64,000 nucleotides of DNA from Stenotrophomonas nematodicola (GTDB taxonomy: Bacteria > Pseudomonadota > Gammaproteobacteria > Xanthomonadales > Xanthomonadaceae), in assembly GCF_009467805.1 (NCBI RefSeq), contig NZ_WIAY01000004.1, positions 310,001 to 374,000 of the forward strand. Reading direction: 5' to 3'. Positions 49,901-56,800 of the stretch are shown one piece after another. Both the position numbers and the translations under genes were made by a program. The notes below the pieces were generated by a model. It was given only the letters and a program-made list of their open reading frames with translations, was not told the DNA's origin and ran no database searches. Positions within the stretch are counted from its first letter, which is position 1; every line of letters starts with the position of its first letter.

Positions 49901-50504
49901 TCAGTTCCAGGTCGGCCGCGGCCTGGATGGTCGTGGTCTGGTTGGAACGGTTGTTGCCGACGTTGGTGTCACCGGCGAAGAACGGATCGTTGGCCTGCAG
50001 CGCCACGATCGGCGTGGTGGCCGGCGGCAACGCGGCGGCGAAGCCGATGGCCGCATGCAGGGTGATCGTCGCCGGCTGGGTCTGCACGGTGGTGACCGGC
50101 AGCTTGAACTGGTACGGCGCACCGGAGGCGCTCAGGGTCGGGTTGGTACACACCACGCGGGTGATGCCGGCGCTGCCGGGCGATGCGCTGCAGCCGGCCG
50201 GCGCGGGGCTGCCCAGCGCCGTGCCGACCGGGAGGTCGATCAGCGTCACGCTGCCGGCAGCGGTGTCATTGGCGCCGTTCTCGACTTTGACGTTGTAGAT
50301 CACGGTGGTGCCAGCCGGTACCGGGTCGTAGCCGGTATCGGAGAAATCGGTGACCTGCAGATCGATCGCCCACGCAGACAATGGCAGGGCCAGCATCAGG
50401 GTCGCCAGGACGGCGCGCCAGCGGCCCATGCGGGCTGATGTGGCTGCGCGCTCGAACGGCGTCACCGCCGCGCAGATGGCTGCGCGATCGCTATGGCTGG
50501 ACAT
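40953..50504 (-). CDS. Giant exported DUF11/SdrD-B repeat surface protein (3183 aa)
   Basis: A 3183-residue protein. Its N-terminus has a 25-residue charged extension before a signal core (MGRWRAVLATLMLALPLSAW). About residues 50-1290 are DUF11-type beta-sandwich repeats (VTYTLTVRNNGPSVTTGFRV; VTYTLTARNDGPSAATGVVV). From about 1300 to 2420 come nine SdrD-B/CnaB-like modules, each starting SGxVYxDRNxxG and ending NNFGE or similar. Further DUF11 modules (about 2420-2560 and 2865-2990) flank a tenth SdrD-B unit, and an eleventh (KVFMDCNNNHVQDREELGIP) lies near 3009. The last ~100 residues are low-complexity and Pro/Ala/Arg-rich. AGGGGA about 9 nt upstream supports ATG 50504. Likely a long surface fibre or adhesin; DxNxDG-like loops suggest calcium binding. 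Confidence 0.88.
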   Translation of the reverse strand: MSSHSDRAAICAAVTPFERAATSARMGRWRAVLATLMLALPLSAWAIDLQVTDFSDTGYDPVPAGTTVIYNVKVENGANDTAAGSVTLIDLPVGTALGSPAPAGCSASPGSAGITRVVCTNPTLSASGAPYQFKLPVTTVQTQPATITLHAAIGFAAALPPATTPIVALQANDPFFAGDTNVGNNRSNQTTTIQAAADLELSKTASPDPVIGGGEVTYTLTVRNNGPSVTTGFRVVDTLPPNVTLVGTPNGADWSFSAQNGTYNGTLAVGASASYQFRGKVNVGTGNIVNAAVVNAGSVPDAVPDNNAARVTTAVTAGADLAMSKSVSPAPAAAGSVVTYTLTARNDGPSAATGVVVTDAMPEGFVITGGVAPAGWTCTSNAGASVRTCSLAGSFAPGAQAIITITAQVPSTGTNSSGVVSNTANISATTPDPVPANNSGTVGLTIIPDGADLRMSKSRSPLLVPVWNGTGVRSDSMMTSTLGVQNLGPRAVTGDLQVVDTLAAGEQWVDASGQPILPGTSVVIGRWSCSVNRAWAVGQAQTVACTLVTGYPVAVNASAPALALQTLARTAGALRNDACTGGSGGSLEPVTAGGINRDPNDTNDCAGGESRATDDRADLSITKQTNGPGDADNIIRNSDDSVTYTLLIHNDGEATPGVVVNDPIPGFVTGVTTVTGNASPAGWNCRLSGSAWVCDAGTSVLGRNETATVRFTVNRGLFDSQGQPAGVCGGQPLLPGRFCNTAGVRINPAIPGALGEIDQSNNTASDWVQIDAVANVATTRKDITSGTPGRAGVNTSYRITYQNRGPSTARGVVFSDLFTLPANDAGFVLLSALRTGSDAASKACTVTTHDPSISSAPAPGGTSWFNTGSAPATLRLTCTPKDMANNSTETMTVEIRPNVNSGNTGRQFTNTGSFHFDLDGDGTPDPSSGTDANGRTYDYNNRTDDDSKDATLPFDAGRVDLIVNKIDQNFIGAVDPLGFDSRAGMEVNNYIYYQISVRNAGPSLATRAMIDDTITPPPGASVSLVGSRTGTAAGPQGALEPVGTRCSVAAGSTNPSTGPQTISCTLPSAGVTTTDEGVITNNQTSYLYLIYQYMTAPPATGETLKNSVTARSAEAESDTSNNTATQETSIRTRSDLSIRKSSVVLAPSADPSQPLPAAAGTVSLHQPFWFVLDVVNYGPGHSLSRDRTGTNPLNGDGVVVTDTLPDGLEVLGGAAAITWQKRGATADPGVQTTGLGNCLLVGRTVTCRMGDLALDGQVRVLIPARWTTLPANGTGINSAKATSDQLDPDPGNNDDTTTHTVLRSSLAGVVFQDRDRAGANGGTLQSGEPLISGVRVHLSGEDAYGNAVALDATTDAQGAYRFENLAPAGAQGYTLTQTQPPTYANGPVAPPSSGPLAPSAGGVFAAVTPPGSADSVYTTIALGAGVDAVRYDFPEVRRPSLSGFVYVDGNYSNVRDAGDAPIANATLELLDATGTVVATRTTGNDGSYSFLGLDPQIYTLREVLPDGSYRNRPSAINPGLIGGVACASCSVATGAGGDAASTDRIAGIDLSNGDDGTVFNFGEDAVTAISGHVYLDRNGNGDFDAGDAGDRGSQPNGGLQDVTITLTGAGPDGVYGTADDLPPVSVQTDAQGRYTFDTLVVGQHYRITETQPQGYANATENPGNRIDIATLPLTGSSGNDFGEKLGSLAGLVYEDFSNVAAGNNNGVRDSGENPIANVIVTLTGTDVLGNPVSLTATTDATGAYRFNDLLPAQAGTGYTLTETQPAAYLDGKHTAGTATTPGSTAVPNVISGIGIDAGQDATGYLFGELANAPISGTVYLDRNDDGQNNAGDVGIPGVQVVIVGAGPDGVFGTGDDTSETLLTNADGHYSYPGAVAGQDYRITETQPTGLAEGRQTPGNVINIVNLPVAGSTGNDFGERAGSLSGTVYLDRNNNGVQDAGEPGLPNVQVQLPAGTVDALGQPLAAITTDADGRYRFADLLAGTYTVTQQVAQPVFNGAATINGITRAGTIDGTPAGTATPVASVPSAISAIVLPAGKASLANNFGEVLAVSVSGTVFFDADNNGAQQGAAETGIEGVTIELTGTDDTGASVQRTVQTDADGRFAFADLRPGIYTLVEPQQPTGTSNGITTAGTIDGVSSGTATPVTTVPSRIGTIDLSTPGSASVDNLFGEIPLNSGISGKVWIDRNNDGVVDPGETGLANVVITLTGTDLVGNPISRDTVTDADGNYSFGDLPPGTYTVTEPEQPTGTRDGRTVAGSTGGTATAPGTTPSTITGLVLGVNQQSVQNNFGEIPTGSIAGRVYNDSNDNGLVDPGEGGIANVTVVLTGTDDLGQPVSITLTTDADGRYRFDGLRPGTYTVTEPTQPPQTLNGITRAGTVGGVVTGVASGRETVPSTIGQIVLPLGGDSLDNNFGEIGDSPDMLVSKSAASPRFTVNNIAAYTLQVRNGGQQPSRGEYVVHDRLPAGLTLAAAPTGTGWVCTGAVGDTRFTCRSQQVLAAGATSPDTIAVQALVGAAAAEAGTVHNAVLVEGGGENEFRAPTPAERSAFDGDVTQLPACVEAIQFNACRVPNAVQLAASVGGTVWYDIGSDDQLLDGGDQRLPSWGVELVDPITGQVVKTTTTGADGSYRFADVVPGVTWNIRFRDPTSNILWPNPVTRESLSGVLEACDAATAIARAGVSACRVNDNGISQLEVVLRPGQHLPQQSLPVDPSGVVYDATTRDPVPGSIVTLSPVGVCTGYDPRTAVLNAGSGGYRLEGSAISMTVGSEGFYQFAFGPAAPARCEFKLTVTPPGSYQFVSTLIPPQSGSLSPAGGAGANHEVQPNRLAPTGAVGLPTQYYLGLFAGSDTAAIINNHLPLDTAVATGLAISKNGDRQTAEIGDTVQYTITIRQTAGSALRTVNVIDRLPRGFTYIDGTARADGRAVTDPSGKPGPLLGFDVGPIAVGGQIVLTYRVRVGVGAQQGDGINRAQAFGCAFSGGCIDTGSITPLPGALPSNRAEYRVRVTGGVFTDQACVLGKVFMDCNNNHVQDREELGIPGVRLYFSDGTWVISDSEGKYSYCGLPPQSHTLKVDASTLPVGARLTTSSNRNLGDADSLFLDLKNGELHRADFIEGSCANPVLEQVKARRTQGEVRAPETEAGQAPLRFDSKPARAPQQATDSANQRPIVHPRANPPAAGASTEVQP

Positions 50505-50650
50505 GCGTTGTTCCCCTGTTCCGGTCTCTGCTGCTTTCAGAGGGAACCCGGCCGGAAGCGGCGATGACCGCAGGCTGGCACGATGCTCCCGTGACGTACG
50601 GCGACCTGGGCGCGCGCGACTGTCGTCATGGGCACGCTCAAGCGGGGCGC

Positions 50651-50679
50651 ATTGTGCTGTTGCACCATCGGCAAGTCAG
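50651..50679 (-). promoter_or_regulatory. Candidate promoter of the surface operon
   Basis: On the minus strand CTGACT (50674-50679) and CACAAT (50651-50656) are spaced by 17 bp, each matching four of six consensus bases. The start would be near 50644, giving a leader of about 140 nt. The weak -35 and the direct repeats directly upstream fit an activator-dependent promoter. Confidence 0.45.
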
Positions 50680-50687
50680 TGCCGTCC

Positions 50688-50717
50688 GCTCACGCTGGCT
50701 CACACTGCCTCACACGC
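50688..50717 (-). promoter_or_regulatory. Three 10-bp direct repeats, candidate OmpR-type regulator site
   Basis: On the plus strand the units are GCTCACGCTG, GCTCACACTG and CCTCACACGC, in exact 10-bp register; the CTCAC core is identical in all three. The block ends 8 bp upstream of the candidate -35 and begins 15 bp past the stop codon of the upstream winged-helix response regulator. Helical-turn-spaced direct repeats are typical of OmpR/PhoB-family binding sites. Confidence 0.55.
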
Positions 50718-50731
50718 GGGGGTGCCCGATC

Positions 50732-51550
50732 TCAGGCGGTCAGCAGATAGCCTTGTCCACGCAGGGCGCGGATGGGCAGTTCCAGCCCGGTGGCGCTGCG
50801 CACGCGGGCACGCAGCCGGTGTACGAGCACATCGAGCCGGTGCGGATCGAAATCCCAGGGCGTGTCGGTGATGCGCTCGATCAGGCGATCACGGGTAACC
50901 GGCTCACCGGACGCCTCGAACAGCAACTGCAGCACGCCCCGCTCCATCGCGGTCAACGCGAGGGTCTGCCGGGCCGGCGACTGCAGCGTCCAGCCATCGG
51001 ACGACAGTTGCCAGGCCTGCTGCGCGTCCATGATCGGCGGCATGACAGGGCGGGGCGCAGACAGGCGGCGGCGCAGACTGAGCAGCCCGGCAGCCAGTAC
51101 ATCCAGATCCAGCGGCTTGACCAGGTAGACGTCGGCTCCCTGGGTCAGTCCATGCGCCATGTCGTGCGCACTGCCGCGACCGGTCAGCATGACAATGCCG
51201 ATATCGCCGGCCTGGCGCAGATGGCTGGCCACCGCATAGCCGTCTTCGCCGGGCAGGCCGACATCGAGCACGACGATGTCGCAGCGATCGTGCAGCAGCG
51301 CGCGATAGAGCGCCTCGGCACTGCCGAGTCCACGGGCCTGTGCACCGCGCCACTGCAGGTCGTCGAGCATCAGGTCGAGCAGTTCCGGATCGTCCTCGAC
51401 CACCCAGACAGTCAACCCGTCCAGTTCCTTCTGCGCCGCCGGCAGCGGTGCGCCGCCGCGGTTGTCCTGGTCTGCCGTCACGTGGCCGCTTGCCTTGCCT
51501 TCACCGGCCTGCAGTCTAGCTGCCGTCTGGAAACGCGCCAAATGCGACAA
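50732..51550 (-). CDS. OmpR-family winged-helix response regulator
   Basis: A regulator of up to 272 residues. The receiver domain begins GLTVWVVEDDPELLDLMLDD, with the phosphoacceptor in DIVVLDVGLPGEDGYAVA and Lys in DVYLVKPLDLDVL. The C-terminal winged helix is ALTAMERGVLQLLFEASGEP, RLIERITDTPWDFDPHRLDV and a wing RALRGQGYLLTA. The listed start is TTG at 51550; a GTG at 51481 (residue 24) would remove a poorly conserved N-terminus and is equally possible. No kinase gene is adjacent. Its position 227 bp upstream of the giant surface gene makes it the likely operon regulator. Confidence 0.85.
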   Translation of the reverse strand: MSHLARFQTAARLQAGEGKASGHVTADQDNRGGAPLPAAQKELDGLTVWVVEDDPELLDLMLDDLQWRGAQARGLGSAEALYRALLHDRCDIVVLDVGLPGEDGYAVASHLRQAGDIGIVMLTGRGSAHDMAHGLTQGADVYLVKPLDLDVLAAGLLSLRRRLSAPRPVMPPIMDAQQAWQLSSDGWTLQSPARQTLALTAMERGVLQLLFEASGEPVTRDRLIERITDTPWDFDPHRLDVLVHRLRARVRSATGLELPIRALRGQGYLLTA

Positions 51551-51606
51551 AAGTAGCGGCCGACATGTCGCCGGTCACGACGCGGGATCGTGACCGGCGA
51601 GGTGCC

Positions 51607-53754
51607 TCATTCCGCCGGCACGTCCATTTCCTTCAGCAGCTCGGGTGCCGGATAGACCTTGGCCAGCAGCCAGCGCAGGTAGCGCATGTCCACGTGCACA
51701 GCGCGCTTGTAGCGCGGATCGAACCACCAGCTGGCGCTGACCGACTCCCAATTGCTGTCGAAGTTCAGGCCGATCAGTTCGCCCCGGGCGTTGAGCACCG
51801 GCGAGCCCGAATTGCCGCCCGTGGTATCCAGATTGGTCAGGAAGTTGACCGTCTGGGTTTTCAGCACCGGATCGGCCGTGCTCCCGAAATCGCCCTTGGC
51901 GATCGCGGCCAGCAGCGGCTTGGGCGCATCGAACGGGTAGGCGTTGGTGTTCTTCTCCACGATGCCGGCAACGGTGGTCACCGGATCGAAATGCACCGCA
52001 TCACGCGGCGACAGCGCCTCGACCTTGCCGTAGCTGATGCGCAGGGTGCGGTTGGCGTCCGGATACACCGCGCGGCCCTGCTTGGCACGCCACGCGAACA
52101 ACGCCTGCATGTAGGCCGGGCGCAGGCGCAGCTGCTCGCCCGCACGGGTCTTGCTCTGGTCGTCCAGGCGCAGCTGGGCCGCCACCAGCGGGCCGGCCAG
52201 GTCGATCAGCGGGTCACGTGCCAGCGCTTTGCCGTCCTTGGCTGCTGCCAGGCGCGACAGTCGCTCGGCTTCGTCACCGAGCCGGGTGCCGGCATACAGG
52301 CCGTCCAGCGCCTTGGCCAGCGCCGCCGGGGTGCGTCCGAAGGCGGCGTCGAATTCCGGTACGCGCTGCGCATCCGGCAACTGCTGGTAGCGGCTCAGCA
52401 GCGCGGTCAGCAGCGCCTTCTCGACGGCCGGATCGTAGCGCCGCTGAACCTGCTTGAGCACGCCTTCAATCATCGCCAGGTCGCGCTGCTGGTAGCCGCT
52501 CTCGCGCTCGGCATCGGGCTTGGCCGATTCGACCCGCAGGCGTTCGAGCATCAGTGCCGAACGCAGCAGCTGGCTCTGGCTGGCCACCAGGTCCAGCAGC
52601 AGATCGCGCTCGCCGAACGAGGCGCCCTGCGACAGCGAGCCCAGCAGCGCATCGATGTCGCCGCGGTAGGTTGCATCGGTGGCGGCCAGCATCGCCGTCT
52701 CGTCGGCGGCACGCTGCGCCTTGGCATCGCTGCGCAGCAGGCCTTCCAGCTCACCGGCGGCGCGCTTGCGGTTGTTCTTCAACGACTGCAGCTGCGAGGC
52801 ATAGCGGGTACGCGCCTGCGCATTCTGCGCGCTGGCCGCCTCGATGGTGTCGATCATCTGCTGGTACACCGCCACGCGGCGCGGCAGCACCGCGTCGATC
52901 TGGCTGGCGAACTCGGCCGCCGTGCGGTGGCGGTAGGTAATGCCCGGATAGCCGGCCAGCATTGCGTAGTCACCGGTCTTCGGGCCGTCGATCGCCATTT
53001 TCAGGTGCGCCGGCGGCTGGTACGGCACGTTGTCCACGCTGTACGGCGCCGGCTTGCCGTCCTTGCCCACGTACGCGCGCAGCAGGGTGAAGTCGCCGGT
53101 GTGGCGCGGCCACATGAAATTGTCGATCTCATCGCCGTAGTTGCCGATCGCGCGCGGCGGCGCGTAGACCAGGCGCACGTCGCTCAGTTCGAGCTGGCGG
53201 ATGCGGTAGAAGTCGGTGCCGTAGTACATGTCGGCCACGCTGCAGCGCACGTTGCCGGCCTGCTCGCACTCGGCCACCAGGCGCTTGGTGGCGCGGTCCA
53301 CGGCATGGAAGTAGGCCCGGCCGGTCTTGCCGCGCGCCTCGCGCAGCACCTCGTCGGTGACCTTGTCGAAGCCGGTGGTGACCAGCACCCGGAAGTCCGG
53401 GTTGGCCGGACGCTCGTCGCTGCGCCCCTTGGCGATGAAGCCGTCGTTGATCAGGTTGTGCTCGGGGGAGCTGTTGTACTGGATCACGCCCATCGCGACA
53501 TGGTGATTGGTGAGCAGCAGACCGTCGCCGGACACGAACGAACCGGTACCCCCGCCGGCACGCACCACCGCACTCAACGGCGGCGCGGTGACGTTGGCCA
53601 GGTCGGCCGGATTGCCCTTGAAGCCGGCCGCCTTCAGCGGCTTGGCCAGATCCGGCAGCTGGGTCGGCATCCACATGCCTTCATCGGCATGGGCGCCGGC
53701 GGCGAGGGTCAGGCCGAGGGCCAGGGCGGCGGTAAGAGGCTTGCGTGGCGACAT
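51607..53754 (-). CDS. S46 family dipeptidyl-peptidase, DPP11-type
   Basis: A 715-residue exported serine peptidase. Signal peptide MSPRKPLTAALALGLTLAAG, then the DEGMWMP start typical of the family. Catalytic residues by motif: His85 in LTNHHVAM, Asp221 in WPRHTGDF, Ser649 in TGGNSGSPV. The specificity position 18 residues after the catalytic Ser is Ser667 (FDSN); in this family Gly there marks DPP7 and Arg or Ser marks DPP11, which releases dipeptides with Asp/Glu in P1. ATG 53754 gives the signal peptide; the upstream open frame is not used. It acts in periplasmic peptide degradation for growth on amino acids. Confidence 0.92.
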   Translation of the reverse strand: MSPRKPLTAALALGLTLAAGAHADEGMWMPTQLPDLAKPLKAAGFKGNPADLANVTAPPLSAVVRAGGGTGSFVSGDGLLLTNHHVAMGVIQYNSSPEHNLINDGFIAKGRSDERPANPDFRVLVTTGFDKVTDEVLREARGKTGRAYFHAVDRATKRLVAECEQAGNVRCSVADMYYGTDFYRIRQLELSDVRLVYAPPRAIGNYGDEIDNFMWPRHTGDFTLLRAYVGKDGKPAPYSVDNVPYQPPAHLKMAIDGPKTGDYAMLAGYPGITYRHRTAAEFASQIDAVLPRRVAVYQQMIDTIEAASAQNAQARTRYASQLQSLKNNRKRAAGELEGLLRSDAKAQRAADETAMLAATDATYRGDIDALLGSLSQGASFGERDLLLDLVASQSQLLRSALMLERLRVESAKPDAERESGYQQRDLAMIEGVLKQVQRRYDPAVEKALLTALLSRYQQLPDAQRVPEFDAAFGRTPAALAKALDGLYAGTRLGDEAERLSRLAAAKDGKALARDPLIDLAGPLVAAQLRLDDQSKTRAGEQLRLRPAYMQALFAWRAKQGRAVYPDANRTLRISYGKVEALSPRDAVHFDPVTTVAGIVEKNTNAYPFDAPKPLLAAIAKGDFGSTADPVLKTQTVNFLTNLDTTGGNSGSPVLNARGELIGLNFDSNWESVSASWWFDPRYKRAVHVDMRYLRWLLAKVYPAPELLKEMDVPAE

Positions 53755-53826
53755 GGACACATCCGGTACGTCAGAACAGCCCGGGACCATAGCCGCTGCG
53801 CCGGGCGGGGGCAACGGCCGATGGTT

Positions 53827-53857
53827 GGGTCGCGCCGCGCAGCGCGCGGCACGACCC
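53827..53857 (-). terminator. Hairpin after tamB
   Basis: GGGTCG (53827-53832) pairs with CGACCC (53852-53857) and CCGCGC (53835-53840) with GCGCGG-type bases (53844-53849), around a 3-nt loop. It begins directly after the tamB stop codon. No U-tract on the minus strand. Confidence 0.6.
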
Positions 53858-56800
53858 CTATTTTTCCCGGCGCCAGTTCAGCGAGCCGCGGTTTTCCACG
53901 GTGCTCGATTCCAGTTCCAGATCGAAGCCGCGACGCAGCAGGTACTTCAGCGTCAGCACCGAACCGCTGCCCACCAGCGACACGCCGTAGCCGATGTACA
54001 GCTTGGGCGAGATGTACTTGCCCACGCCGATCACTGAACCGCCCAGCGCGCGCGACTGGCTCACCCCGGCATCGTCCAGGCCGAGCTTGGCGCCCAGCTG
54101 CGCGGCCAGCAGGCCGCTGCCGGCCGACAACGCCGCCGAGGCCGCGTTGACCTGCTGGGCCTGGTCGCTGCTGGCACCGGTGAGGCTGCGACCCAGCACC
54201 AGGTAGGCCAGCGCTTCGGACTGCGACATCGCCGGTTCCGACCACACATCCACGCGCGGCGACTGCGCGCGGCCGGTGACGTCGATGCCGGCGGTGACAT
54301 CGCCCACCCGGCGCTCGGCGCGGATGTTGATGCGCGGGTCGGAGACCGCGTTGTAGTTCCAGTTCAGATTGCCGCGGGTGATGGTCAGGTCCTGGCCGTA
54401 GGCCTTGTACCGGCCACTCACTTCCAGCCCACCGTTGGCCGTCATCTCGCGGCCGGGACGCGACCACACCTGCATCTTGCCGCCGAGCGCGCCCTTCAGC
54501 CCGAACCCGCTCATCTTGACCTTGTCGCCCAGGCTGACGGTCAGGTCCATATCCAGCGGCGAGGTCGGCGTTTCCTCCGGATCGACCGGATCCAGCACCA
54601 CCACGTCCTCCGACACCGAGGTGCCGCGATCCAGGCGTTCCAGATCCAGGTCGGCCTCGGGCACATGCACGCTGCCGCGCAGCTGCATGGCGGTACCGGC
54701 CAGGGTGAAGTCGAGGTCCGGGTTGGCCACCACGCGCAGCTCGGGGGTATTGGCCAGCAGCACGTTCTCGCCGTGAATGTGCAGCTGCAGTGGCTGGGCA
54801 TCGCCGAACCACGACAGCCCACCGTCCACGTACAGGGTGCCCTTGCCCGAATTGGCCTGCGCGGTGATCTTGGCCGAGCCGTCCGGCTGGGCGGTGAAGC
54901 TGCCCTTGCCCTCGGCGAACGTCAGGCCGAGCGCCGGGAACTCGCCATTGAAGTTGCTCAGCGTAGCCTCGCCCCCCAGCGACGGCGTGCCGCGCGTCCC
55001 GCGCAGGCTGACGTGGCCTTCGATCAGCCCGGTGGGGCGCACGATGTCCGGCGAGAACAGCTCCAGCCAGTACAGACGCGACATGTTGAGGTACAGCTCG
55101 CCGTTGAGCGGCGCACCGGCATCCCAGCCGGTCTGCACCTTGGCATCCACGAAGCCGTTGCCCTGGAAGCCCACACCCAGCTTGGCGTTGATCTGCGCGG
55201 GCGTCATGTCCACGTTGACCGAGAACTGGTCGTAACGCACCAGTTCGCCACGGGCGTTGTCGCCCAGACGGATGCCGCCTTCCAGCGACGCGACCTTGAC
55301 CGCACCTTCCCAGGCGTTGCCACGTGGCCGGATGCTGGCATCCAGGGTCAATTCGCCGCGCAGGTAGATGCGGCGCCCCGACTGCGGCGGCAGCCACGGC
55401 TGCACCAGGGCCAGCGGCAGCGCATCGCCGCGCACCTGCAGGCCGTCGCGTGGCCAGTTGGCGCTGGCGCACAAGGCGCCGCCGGTGGCCGCGCCCAGGC
55501 AGGTGTCGCTGAGGGTGAACGCACTGCCCTGCACGCTGAAGGTGGACGGACCGCGCAGAGTCCAGGCATCGCCCTTGACCGGCGCGATGCGCAGCGAGGA
55601 CAGATCGCCGCGCCAGGTCTGGCCCTGCTGGCGTACCCCGCCCTGCAGCGCCACCGCGCCCAGTTCATTGCGGGTCTGCGCGTCCACACGCAGGTTGGAG
55701 AGACTGCCGCGCGCATCCACGTTCAGCGTGTCCAGCAGCATGCCCACCTGCACCTTGCTGCCCTGCAGCGCCAACGTGCCGCTGTCGCCCTGCCACGGCA
55801 GGCGTCCCTTGATGCTGATCGCCTCGGCGCTCCAGTCGTCCCAGCGCAGCCCGCTGCCGACCAGGTCGGCGCTGATGTCCGGCGCGGTGCGCGGCCCCTT
55901 CACCAGCACATGGCCACGCAGGCTGCCGCTGCTGCCCGGCAGCAGGTCGTCAAGCTGTACCGGTTCCAGCCGCGCGTCGATATCCAGACGATCGCCGACC
56001 GAGCCCTTGGCGGTGAGGCGGCTGTTGCCCAGCGCCAGCGCCACGTTGCCTTCGCCCTGTGTACCGCGCAGCGCGAACTGCCCTTTGGCATCCAGCGCGC
56101 GCTTGCGCAGCGTGCCCTTGATGCCCGGCACGTCCACGGTGGCTTCGTAGCTGCCGGGGGTACCGGCGGGGCTGTTGGCCGGCGGCGGCACCTGGCGCCC
56201 CTTGGACGCCAGCGCACCGGACAGGCGACCGTCCCAACCGGGCACGAAGTACCCCGGGTCGAAATCGGCGAGCTTCACAGCGGCATCCCAGTCCAGCTGC
56301 GGTGCCCAGGCCACGCGGCCGGTGACATCCAGCGCGCCGCCCGGGGTGCTGGCCTGCAGCTGTTTGATCAGCGCGGCCTGGTCGTTGCCGCGTATGTCGA
56401 ACTGCAGGTCGGCGTTCTGCTTCTCGCGTTCCACCGAGGCCTTGCCTACCGCCGCCCATGCCTTCAGCGTGCCGGCAAGGCCCATCCGCGCCTCGGTCAG
56501 CGTCACCGGTACCGGGGCTGCCGCATCCGGTGCGGACGGGTCCGCGGCCGGTACGAAGGTCAGGTCATTGGCGACGATCGAGAAGCGCAGGCTGGCGTTC
56601 TCCCTGTCGGTGAAATCGGCGGTGCCTTCCAGCCGTGCCTGGCCGCCGAAGCCCTTGAGCTGCAGCGGTGCCACGGTCAGCACCTGATCGGCCAGGCCGA
56701 CCTTGGACGGGGCCAGTTCCAGCGCGATGTCGCCCTGCTTGAAGGTGCCGCGCAGATTGGCCTGGCCGCCCTTGCCGTCGGCCTGCACGTCCAGCGCCAT

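Noticed and set aside
40953-50504. Giant protein as a classical autotransporter or LPXTG-anchored protein
   Set aside because: No C-terminal barrel and no sortase motif; the C-terminus is low-complexity Pro/Ala/Arg-rich sequence.
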